DNA of 64,000 nt from Saccharomonospora amisosensis (GTDB taxonomy: Bacteria; Actinomycetota; Actinomycetes; Mycobacteriales; Pseudonocardiaceae), in assembly GCF_011761185.1 (NCBI RefSeq), contig NZ_JAAOYM010000001.1:2480001-2544000 (forward strand), given 5' to 3'. Below the pieces are notes generated by a model. The model ran no database searches and was not told where the DNA came from. It worked only from the letters and a program-made list of their open reading frames with translations. Positions 40,793 to 48,157 of the stretch are shown one piece after another. The translations under genes and the position numbers were made by a program. Every line of letters begins with the position of its first letter. The stretch's first letter is position 1.

Positions 40793-41977
40793 ATGACCAA
40801 GGCCCTCGCCCCGCTGGGGCAGGCGGACAAGACCACCCGGGAGCGGTTCGCGGAGTTCCTGCGCATCTACGCGTCGCTGAACACCCGGCTGGCCTACGCC
40901 ACCGACCTGGGCATTCCGCTGGACTGGGTGCCCGGCTACCGTGCGCCCGATCCGGCCCGCAGGCGCGGCCGCGCCCGCAAGGCCCAACCCACCGGGCTGG
41001 AGTGGCTGCCCTGGTGCCTGCGCAACGGGTTCGCCTCCTTCGCCGAAGTCCGGGTGGAGCACGTCGAACGCTGGCTGGCCGAGCTCGCCGAAGCCGGCTA
41101 CAGCGACGCCACCCGCGCCAGGATGCTGTCGGCCGTGTCCGCCTTCTACCGCAAGTACCTGCTGCGCGAAGGACTCGCCCAGACCAATCCCGCCGCGCTG
41201 GTCGACCGCTCCACCCAGCACCTCAACCGGAGCAAGACCACCCCAGCCACCACCAAGATGTGGTCGTTCGAGGCCTGCCGCGCCCTACTCATGGCCGCCC
41301 ACCTGCTGGCGGACCGGCACCACCACGGGCGCCGCGACCGCGCGATGGTCGAGGTACTGCTCGGCACCGGAGTGCGCGCCGAAGAGCTGGTCAGCGTCAA
41401 CCTCGACGACTACCACCGGCCCACCCCCGGTGGCCCCGCGTCCCTGCGAGTACACGGCAAGGGCGCCAAGGATCGCCTCGTCGCGTTGGCCCCACCGGTG
41501 GCCGACGCGGTCGAGGCCTACCTCGCCGAGCGCAAACCCGCCACCGTCCCCGCCCGCCCCGGCCCGATCGGCCGCCCGGCACCCGAGCCGCTGTTCGTCA
41601 CCCGCACCGGCGCCCGCGTGCACGTTTCCCACGTCCGAGCCGTGTTGCGGCGGCTGTGTGCCACGTTCGCGCCGCCACCGGACGCGCCGCCCCGCGCTCG
41701 CTGGCTGCGTGAGCTGCTGAGCACGGAGCGGGCAGCCTTCATCGCCACCCACCTGGCGCCGCTGCGCGACACCATCCACCCCCACTCGGCTCGGCATTCC
41801 TACGCCACTCATGCCATCTCCCGTGGCGCCGAACCCCGCCAGGTGCAGAAAGATCTCGGCCATGCCGCGCTGACCACCACCGAGGGCTACCTGCACGACG
41901 CCACCACGCTGGCCTCGTCGGCGGCCCACGAACTGTCCCCGGCGCTGCACCGTGGCTGGTTGCCGGTACCGGGCTGA
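40793..41977 (+). CDS. Tyrosine recombinase (XerC/integrase-like)
   Basis: 394 residues. The core-binding domain spans about 20-135 (FLRIYASLNTRLAYATDLGIPLDWV...VERWLAELAEAGYSDATRARMLSAVSAFYRKYLLREGL). The catalytic domain contains Arg195 (GTGVRAEELV), Lys223 (VHGKGAKDRLV), His331-x-x-Arg334 (HSARHSYATH), His357 (LGHAAL) and the nucleophile Tyr366 (GYLHD). All catalytic positions are present, so it is probably active. The insert between residues 50 and 70 (ARRRGRARKAQPTG) is unusual. No tRNA or attachment repeat is evident next to it. Confidence 0.9.
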   Translation: MTKALAPLGQADKTTRERFAEFLRIYASLNTRLAYATDLGIPLDWVPGYRAPDPARRRGRARKAQPTGLEWLPWCLRNGFASFAEVRVEHVERWLAELAEAGYSDATRARMLSAVSAFYRKYLLREGLAQTNPAALVDRSTQHLNRSKTTPATTKMWSFEACRALLMAAHLLADRHHHGRRDRAMVEVLLGTGVRAEELVSVNLDDYHRPTPGGPASLRVHGKGAKDRLVALAPPVADAVEAYLAERKPATVPARPGPIGRPAPEPLFVTRTGARVHVSHVRAVLRRLCATFAPPPDAPPRARWLRELLSTERAAFIATHLAPLRDTIHPHSARHSYATHAISRGAEPRQVQKDLGHAALTTTEGYLHDATTLASSAAHELSPALHRGWLPVPG

Positions 41978-42229
41978 ACCGCGAACCGGCAAAGACCGCG
42001 GCAGCCGCACACCGTAACCGGGCGGATCACCTGGGGCGGGGCACCGGACCGCGCGACATTCACCCGGCTCAACTCGCTTGTCGGTAACGATCGAGGATAG
42101 CGGCGCGCAACGCCGGTCCCGATGCCCCCAACGCCGGCAGAATCAGCGCTCAGGACCGGCCGAGTTCCCGTGCGGGTTCGACCTGGAGGATTTCAACATA
42201 TGCTGACGAACTACCGATTCGGGAGCGCC
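41978..42229. other. Gene-free gap after the integrase
   Basis: 252 bases with no convincing coding frame. I looked for tRNA ends or direct repeats that could serve as an attachment site and found none. It holds a short AT-rich start-like sequence (CAACATATGCTG near 42196). Confidence 0.4.
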
Positions 42230-43262
42230 TCAGGCGGGCAGCACGTCCACCACCACACAGGCCGCGTTGTCCGGGGCGCCGTTGTCGGCCACCTGGGTAA
42301 GGATGGAGTCGGCAACCTGCTCGGCGGAACCGCCTTCGGCCAGCGTCGCGGTGATTGTTGCCTCGTGGAGCACGGCATGGACACCGTCCGAGCACAGCAG
42401 GTACCGGTCTCCGGCCTGGGCCTGTCGGATCTGCAGGTCGGGTTCGGCGTGCTCGTGATGGAGAGCTCGGATCAGGGTCGCCCGCCGCGGGTGGGTGGCG
42501 GCTTCCTCGGGCGTGAGCCTGCCCTCGTCGACGAGGGACTGCACGAGGGTGTGGTCGTGGGTGATGCGGGTCAGCTCGCCGCCTCGCAGCAGATAGGCGC
42601 GCGAGTCGCCGATGTGCACGATCGCCACCTGCGCTCCGGACCACAGCAGGGCGGTGAGCGTGGTGCCCGTGTCGGCGTGCGGTACTGGTGACCGCGCCGA
42701 CCACCTGCGGTAGGCGACCGGCGGGTACCGGCGCATCCAGCGGCTCCACAGCGCGCATGACCGCGGCCCCGGCCGAGCCGCCGCCGCTGCCTGCGCCGAA
42801 ACCATCGGCGACAGCGAACAGGTCGGTGCCCGCGTAGACCGCGTCCTGGTTCGTCGGTCGCACCGGTCCGCACTCCAGCCGGGCCGCCGCCCGCAGCCGC
42901 ACGTCCTGGGTTCGCTCTGTCATGTCGGTGTCCTTTCGGGACAGTTGGTCGACCAGGAAAGCAGCCAGCTCCTTGCGGGCGGCCGTGTCGGCCTCCACCT
43001 GCCGCCAGTAGGAGGCGACCTCGGAGGCCGCCGCGGCCGAGGGCAGGTCGCACACCGTTCGAATCCGCGCAAGGGGCATGCCCAGCCCGCGCAGCCACGC
43101 CACCAACCGGGCGCGTTCCAGTTGCCGGTGCTCGTAGGACCGGTATCCGGAGCGCGGGTCGACGTGCGCGGGTGGCAGCAACTCGAGTTCGTCGTAGAGC
43201 CGCAGCGCCTTCGGCGTCAGCCCGCAGGCCCGCGCGAACTCGCCGATGCTCAGCCTGGCCAT
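42230..43262 (-). pseudogene. MerR-PP2C fusion, frameshifted
   Basis: From ATG 43262 (GAGGAGGAGAT upstream) a MerR HTH domain (LSIGEFARACGLTPKALRLYDELELLPPAHVDPRSGYRSYEHRQLERARLVAWLRGLGMPLARIRTVCDL) is followed by a PP2C phosphatase N-half (RLRAAARLECGPVRPTNQDAVYAGTDLFAVADGFGAGSGGGSAG...LPQVVGAV). Near 42680-42700 sense shifts to another frame that carries ADTGTTLTALLWSGAQVAIVHIGDSRAYLLRGGELTRITHDHTLVQSLVDEGRL...YLLCSDGVHAVL...DNAACVVVDVL to 42230. Both metal-binding halves survive (Asp in NQDAVY, D in HIGDSRAY, DNAAC). About 20 residues normally separate the halves and are missing. Regulatory fusion of a MerR domain to PP2C is known but uncommon. Confidence 0.75.
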
Positions 43263-43399
43263 CTGATCTCCTCCTCGGCCGGGCGGGCGCCCGGCGACAC
43301 CGACGGTGGGTGCTGCCCCAGGGTGAAGGTCAAGTTCAGGCAGGGTCGACTCCGGGTACAGCTTCGTTGCGGCGGTGCGTCGAGGCAGGGGAGAGGTCG

Positions 43400-43822
43400 A
43401 TGGCGATCGACGGCGACTGGTACAACGAGTTCGGATCCCGCATGCGGCTGGAGTCGGTCGGCGACGGTGGTCTCAGCGGCGAGTACGTCTCGGCCGTGGG
43501 CCATGTCGCGGGTGACTACCGGCTCGTGGGGCGGTCCGCAGGGCCGACTGGAGCCGGACACGGACTCGCGCTGGGCTGGACGATCGCCTGGCACAACGAC
43601 CGCGGCTCGGTGGACTCGGTGACCTGCTGGAGCGGGCAGTATCTCACCGACCCGGAGCGCATCCTCACCACCTGGCTACTGTCCCGATCCGCCGATCCGG
43701 ACCAAGTGTGGGAGGCCACCGTCGTGGGGCAGGACGTGTTCACGCGGCGCCCACCCACCGACGAGGAGGTCGAGCGGTCGTTGCGCAGCGGGCGGCCGGT
43801 GCCTCATCCGCAGACACCGTGA
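43400..43822 (+). CDS. Streptavidin-like avidin-family protein without signal peptide
   Basis: 140 residues from ATG 43400, with GGGGAGAGG upstream. The whole protein aligns with streptavidin: WYNEFGSRMRLES, GEYVSAVGH, ALGWTIAWHND, SVTCWSGQYL, TTWLLS, VWEATVVGQDVFTR. Biotin contacts of streptavidin are retained: N9 (N23), S13 (S27), Y29 (Y43), S31 (S45), W60 (W79), S73 (S88), T75 (T90), W77 (W92), W92 (W108), W104 (W120), D112 (D128). N49 is replaced by H35. The N-terminus MAIDGDW leaves no room for a signal peptide, so the protein should be cytoplasmic unless the annotated start is wrong. A charged 20-residue tail follows the core. Confidence 0.92.
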   Translation: MAIDGDWYNEFGSRMRLESVGDGGLSGEYVSAVGHVAGDYRLVGRSAGPTGAGHGLALGWTIAWHNDRGSVDSVTCWSGQYLTDPERILTTWLLSRSADPDQVWEATVVGQDVFTRRPPTDEEVERSLRSGRPVPHPQTP

Positions 43823-43837
43823 CAGGCCACGTCAGTC

Positions 43838-44236
43838 TCAACCCCGGTCGGTTCGGCTCAGGGTCCCGGTGATGCTGATGTCGGGGGCGATGCGGCGGGA
43901 GGTGCGGGGCAGGGAGACTTCGGTGAGCTTGCCGTCGTAGAGCATCCAGAGACCGAAGCAGTCGTCCTCCTCGTCGCGGACGAGAACCTGGACGGAGTGC
44001 GGGTCGGGCCACGGCAGGGACGCCAGGTGAACCAGCAGTCCCTGCCAGTTGTGCCGGGTGAACTGCACGACCCAGGCGTAGCACTCCTGCGAACCGGGGC
44101 CGGTGCCCGCGAAGACGGAATCGTCGACGCGGGTGAAGCACTGCTGCCACTCGCGCTCGGGGACCGGGCGGGTCAGCGGTTCCATCACTTCCTCGGCATC
44201 GCGCGCGAGGACGATGACCTCCGCGTATCTGCTCAC
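43838..44236 (-). CDS. Hypothetical protein coupled to a flavoprotein
   Basis: 132 residues from GTG 44236, four bases after the stop of the upstream flavoprotein gene. I do not recognise it. It begins VSRYAEVIVLARDAEEVMEPLTRPVPEREWQQCFTRVDDSVFAGTGPGSQECYAWVVQFTRHNWQGLLVHLASLPWPDPHSVQVLVRDEEDDCFGLWMLYDGKL and looks like a single alpha/beta domain with a Trp-rich centre. The close coupling suggests it forms a complex with, or assists, the flavoprotein. Confidence 0.7.
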   Translation of the reverse strand: MSRYAEVIVLARDAEEVMEPLTRPVPEREWQQCFTRVDDSVFAGTGPGSQECYAWVVQFTRHNWQGLLVHLASLPWPDPHSVQVLVRDEEDDCFGLWMLYDGKLTEVSLPRTSRRIAPDISITGTLSRTDRG

Positions 44237-44240
44237 GTCC

Positions 44241-45716
44241 CTAGCCCGCGCTGGTGGCCGCGAACCGTGCGGCGTGCCTGCCGGCGCGCCTGCCGAAGAA
44301 CGACGCCTCACCCAGTTGGGTGCCGGAGGAGTAGCCGTGCCCATCGACGGCGATGTTGGACGCGCACGCGCCCACGGCGTACCCGCCGGGAACGACCGTG
44401 GCTGCTTCGGTGAGCAACTCGCCGTCGCAGGTGACGCGTAGCCCGCCGCAGGTGAAGCCGGAGTAGAAGGACTTGCCCGGTGTGAGGTCGTATGCTCCCC
44501 ACGGCCCCTTGTCCAGCGGCACCAGGTACTCCTGTGCCTTGTGGAACGTCGGGTCCTCGCCCCGGGCGGCGTGCTCGTTGTAGGCCGCCATCGTCTGCGC
44601 CAACGCCCCACGAGGGATGCCCAGCGCGTCCTCCATCTCCTCGATCGTTTCCCACCCGTCGATCAGGGGCTGGAAGCCGTAGCTCGGCCGGACCATGGTC
44701 GCCGAGTCGAAGATCAGGTAGGCGACGCGATCGGGCTGCTCGAAAACGGCGGCCGCGGTGCGGGCATGGTAGGCGTCCTCGTTCACGATGCGCCTGCCCT
44801 GCTTGTTGACCACGATGCCGTTGAGTGCGTCCCCTGGCGGGTAGAACGGTCCGGTGATGAAGACGCCGTCCATGTGGTCGGCCACGCCACCGACGGACTG
44901 GCCCATGCGAATGCCCAGCCCGTCGTCGTGGGTGTTGCCCAGCGCCATACCGTTGGTCTGGACCGCTTTGAGGGCGGGGGCGTACTTCTCGATCATCGCG
45001 TCGTTCATGACGAAGCCCCCCGCCGCGATGATCACCGAGCCCGCCCGGATGTAACCGGAGTCGCCGTACTTCTTCCAGGCGGCGCCGACAACGCGCGTCC
45101 CGTCGCTGACCAGCGCGGTCACACCCGTCTCGAAGCGGACTTCCGCGCCCGACGCCTCGAGCTTGTCAAGGGCCAACCCCACCACCAGCGCGGCACCGCC
45201 GGTATCGCCCGGGGTCGGTGGCTTGTGACCGCGCGGGGCCGGCTGCTGTTCGACGTCGTAGGGCCAGGTCTTCTCGTTTCCGGTGAACATCAACCCCTGG
45301 GTATCCGGTTGCACGACAGCCTTGTGCGGGTAGAACGACCGCTCGAAGGAGAAGCCGAGCGACTCCAGCCAGTGGAAGTGCTCCACGCTGCCTTCCGCGT
45401 ACAGCCGGATCTTCTCCGGGTCGCAGCTTGGTGACATCGCTTGGAGGTAGGCGCCCATCGCTTCGGGAGTGTCATGCCACCCGGTCGCCTCCTGGACGGG
45501 GGTGCCGCCGCCGAGGTAGAAGTGCCCACCCGCCATCGCGCTCGTGCAGGTCAGCCGGCCTCCTCTGTCGAGGACGAGCACGCTGGCCCCGGTGGCTTTG
45601 GCCTCGAGGGCCGCGCTGACGCCTGCCATGCCTGCGCCGACGACAAGCACGTCGACCTCGTCGGACCAGCCGCCCACGTCCTGAAGGTCGACGACTTCGG
45701 GGAGTTCTACGCTCAT
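44241..45716 (-). CDS. FAD-dependent oxidoreductase (fumarate reductase/ketosteroid-dehydrogenase-like)
   Basis: 491 residues from ATG 45716. The dinucleotide motif VDVLVVGAGMAGVSAALEAKATGASVLVLDR is at 21-52. The catalytic/capping domain includes AGGHFYLGGGTPVQE, GALNGIVV-type and NEDAYHARTAAAVFEQ segments; the C-terminal FAD site is GGYAVGACASNIAVDGHGYSSGTQLGEASFFGRRAGRHAA. It belongs to the FAD_binding_2 superfamily; substrate may be a steroid or a small unsaturated acid. A downstream 132-residue partner overlaps functionally by coupling. Confidence 0.88.
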   Translation of the reverse strand: MSVELPEVVDLQDVGGWSDEVDVLVVGAGMAGVSAALEAKATGASVLVLDRGGRLTCTSAMAGGHFYLGGGTPVQEATGWHDTPEAMGAYLQAMSPSCDPEKIRLYAEGSVEHFHWLESLGFSFERSFYPHKAVVQPDTQGLMFTGNEKTWPYDVEQQPAPRGHKPPTPGDTGGAALVVGLALDKLEASGAEVRFETGVTALVSDGTRVVGAAWKKYGDSGYIRAGSVIIAAGGFVMNDAMIEKYAPALKAVQTNGMALGNTHDDGLGIRMGQSVGGVADHMDGVFITGPFYPPGDALNGIVVNKQGRRIVNEDAYHARTAAAVFEQPDRVAYLIFDSATMVRPSYGFQPLIDGWETIEEMEDALGIPRGALAQTMAAYNEHAARGEDPTFHKAQEYLVPLDKGPWGAYDLTPGKSFYSGFTCGGLRVTCDGELLTEAATVVPGGYAVGACASNIAVDGHGYSSGTQLGEASFFGRRAGRHAARFAATSAG

Positions 45717-45831
45717 GACGATGTCTCCTGCTGACCGCCGTACGGGCATCGCTTCGGAACGAAATGCGGACGCCTCAGCGTAGTCATCGGCCGGACAAGG
45801 GCACAGACCTGTTCAGGCCGTGGGCCGCGAC

Positions 45832-47163
45832 TCAGCGTGGCTCCTTCGGCGGCACCAGCGGCTCCGGTTCCTCGCACAGGACGGGGACGTCGATGCGGTC
45901 CAGGCCACCGCTGTGGCGTTCGTATCGTTGGGCGAGCAGCACACCTACCGGGCGGCCCAGTTCGTAACCCTCGACGAAAACCGCGTCGGTTCGCCTGCCC
46001 TCGAGCGTGAGGTAGCCGTCCCAGCACAGCGTGACGCAGTGGGCCGACCCGTTGACCTCCCGGAGTCGCTGCCGCCCAAGCATCACGCCGCCCTCGATCG
46101 TCGGGTTGTCCTCGTCGTCGACGAGGCGCGCCAGCTCCTTCGAGCCGTCCCGGGCCAGTACGGTCGCGAACGGCAAGAAGCCGTGCTCGGACTCGGCCGC
46201 GTGTTCCAGAGCGAGGTCGATCGTTTCGAAGACGAAGTCACCGGACTGTGCGTCGAGGTTGTCGAATTCGCCGAGCCGGTCAGCCGGTACCAGCGGCTCG
46301 GGCTCCTCCAACACCACCGGGTCACCGATGCGCACGACGCGGTCGTGGTCGAGCCATTCGTACTGTTGGGCCAGCAGCACGCCCGCTGGGCGGCCCAGCT
46401 CGTAGCCCTCGGCGAACACCACCCCGGCATTGTCCTCGTCCTGCAGGGCGCTGCCCCACACCAGCGTGACGCAGTGAGAGGTCCGGTCCACAGACAACAA
46501 CCGTTCGCGGCCGAGCGCTACCGCGTCCCCCACCTGGAAGTTGGGGTCGTCGTCGTCGGCGAACCGCCACACGTCGCTCGAGCCGTCGTCGCCCAGGATC
46601 GCCGCGAACGGGGTGAAGCCGGGTGCGCCGCCCTCCACGTGTTCGATGCCGCGCTCGATGGCATCCAGCGTGAACTGCCTGGCTCGCGGGCCGAGGTTGG
46701 GCAGCTCGGGCGCGGATCGATCCGCCGGTACCAGCGGCTGCGTCTCGTCGTCGAAGAGCAGCGGGTTCCCGATGAGGCTGACACCACCATCGTGCCGTTC
46801 GTACCGCTGGCACATGTGCACGCCTGCCTGCCTGCCCAGCTCGTAAGCCTCGACGAACACCGCTTCGGTCCGCCCACCGTCGCCGGTGAAGTAGCCGTCA
46901 TAGACCAGCGTGACGCAGTGCACCGTCTCGTCGACCTCCCGGAGTCGCTGCCGCCCGAGGTCCACCCCGCCTTCGACCGTCGAGTCGTCCCGGCTGTTGT
47001 CGAAGAGTTTCCAGACCTGTTTCGAACCGTCTTTGCCCAGGATCGTCGCGAACGGAATGAAGCCGTTCGCCTCCAGCTCGGCGTACTGCATCCCGAGGTC
47101 GATCGCATCGAAGACGAAAGCGGTGGCGAGCGGGTCGAGGTTGGCGATCCCGTCCGAACTCAT
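45832..47163 (-). CDS. Protein of three tandem copies of an unrecognised 145-residue domain
   Basis: 443 residues made of three copies (about 10-150, 160-300, 305-440). Shared blocks: GFxPFAxILGxDGS, LGRxRLxxVDxxxHCVTLVxDG, VExYELGRxAGVxxxQRYE, and a final L-x-x-E-x-PLVPxDR linker. Copy 1 reads ANGFIPFATILGKDGSKQVWKLFDNSRDD, copy 2 APGFTPFAAILGDDGSSDVWRFADDDDPN, copy 3 EHGFLPFATVLARDGSKELARLVDDEDNP. I do not recognise the domain. The repeats diverged considerably, so the triplication is old. No signal peptide or membrane segment. Confidence 0.78.
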   Translation of the reverse strand: MSSDGIANLDPLATAFVFDAIDLGMQYAELEANGFIPFATILGKDGSKQVWKLFDNSRDDSTVEGGVDLGRQRLREVDETVHCVTLVYDGYFTGDGGRTEAVFVEAYELGRQAGVHMCQRYERHDGGVSLIGNPLLFDDETQPLVPADRSAPELPNLGPRARQFTLDAIERGIEHVEGGAPGFTPFAAILGDDGSSDVWRFADDDDPNFQVGDAVALGRERLLSVDRTSHCVTLVWGSALQDEDNAGVVFAEGYELGRPAGVLLAQQYEWLDHDRVVRIGDPVVLEEPEPLVPADRLGEFDNLDAQSGDFVFETIDLALEHAAESEHGFLPFATVLARDGSKELARLVDDEDNPTIEGGVMLGRQRLREVNGSAHCVTLCWDGYLTLEGRRTDAVFVEGYELGRPVGVLLAQRYERHSGGLDRIDVPVLCEEPEPLVPPKEPR

Positions 47164-47347
47164 GCGTTCACGACCTCACATCCGTCAATTCCGTGCTGGT
47201 GGTGCCATGCGGCAGCGTCATCACCGTGAGTGTGCGTGCCCGCCCTGGCAGAACCATCCCAGCTGTAACATCCCCAGTCTGGCGTATACGGCCAGGTGGA
47301 CAGCATATGCGGACGGTAGTTGCGGAGGTGGTACGGCCCCCTCCGCA

Positions 47348-48040
47348 TCACTCAGCGGCGGGCCTTGGTACGGGGTTGAGTCGCAGCAGGCCTTCGGCAA
47401 CCTGGACGAGGTCGGCGCCGCTGACGTCGGGTGCGGTGAAGACGTCGCCGTACCGGCCTTCCAGCCGGTCACACCAGCCGGCGAGGCAGCCGGCGCGTTT
47501 GGCTCCGTGGCAGTCCCAGGCGTGCACCGCGACCAGCGCCAGGTTCTGCGGCGACGTGCCGAGTTCCCTGGCCGTCACGCGGTAGACGGACGGGGCGGGC
47601 TTCCAGATGCCGGCCTGGTCCGCGGTGACGACGTGGTCCACGTGGCGCGCCAGTCCCGCCTGTTCCAGGAACCGTGCCGTGTTCTGCGCGCTGCCGACGG
47701 TCAAGCAGCCGACCCGCAGTCCGGCTTCGGACAACATGCGCAGTGCGGGTTCGGCATCGGGGTAGGCGGGCAGTTCGGCGAACCCCGCCAGCACGTGGTC
47801 GATGTCCTCCTCGGTGGCGGTGTGGTTGGTGTCGGTGCGCAACGCCTGCCGTGCCACCGACTCGAACGTCCGGAAATCCCCGCTGAGGGCCAGCGCCATG
47901 GAGTCGCGCTGGAATCGCATGAACCATGGCTGCAGCAGCTGCGCGGGTTGGCCGATCGTCTCCAGCCGTGCGCGCAGTGGCTCCAGGTTCAGCAGGGTTT
48001 CGAGTACATCGAAGGCGACGGCGTGCGGGCGAGCGGGCAC
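47348..48040 (-). CDS. Type II haloacid dehalogenase-like HAD hydrolase
   Basis: 230 residues: motif I AFDVLETLLNLEPL (nucleophile Asp10), motif II LTVGSAQNTARF, motif III lysine in GIWKPAPSVYRVTARELG, motif IV near VHAWDCHGAKRAG. This is the haloacid-dehalogenase (HAD type II) branch. The second position of the usual DxG/DxTGT is E rather than G (DVLET), as in some members. Phosphatase or dehalogenase activity cannot be separated. Confidence 0.86.
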   Translation of the reverse strand: MPARPHAVAFDVLETLLNLEPLRARLETIGQPAQLLQPWFMRFQRDSMALALSGDFRTFESVARQALRTDTNHTATEEDIDHVLAGFAELPAYPDAEPALRMLSEAGLRVGCLTVGSAQNTARFLEQAGLARHVDHVVTADQAGIWKPAPSVYRVTARELGTSPQNLALVAVHAWDCHGAKRAGCLAGWCDRLEGRYGDVFTAPDVSGADLVQVAEGLLRLNPVPRPAAE

Positions 48041-48157
48041 GGGACCTCCTCGGTCGGCGACACATTCGTTCGTGGCCGGTTACCCACCGGGTGTGTAGTG
48101 CCAACCGGTGCTGCGGGAGGGCCGGGGCGACGGCGACACGACCGAGTGCAGCGCAGG

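Noticed and set aside
47164-47347. Small minus-strand frame of about 63 residues (47160-47351)
   Set aside because: His/Trp-rich, no ribosome site and no family resemblance; probably promoter region of the repeat protein.
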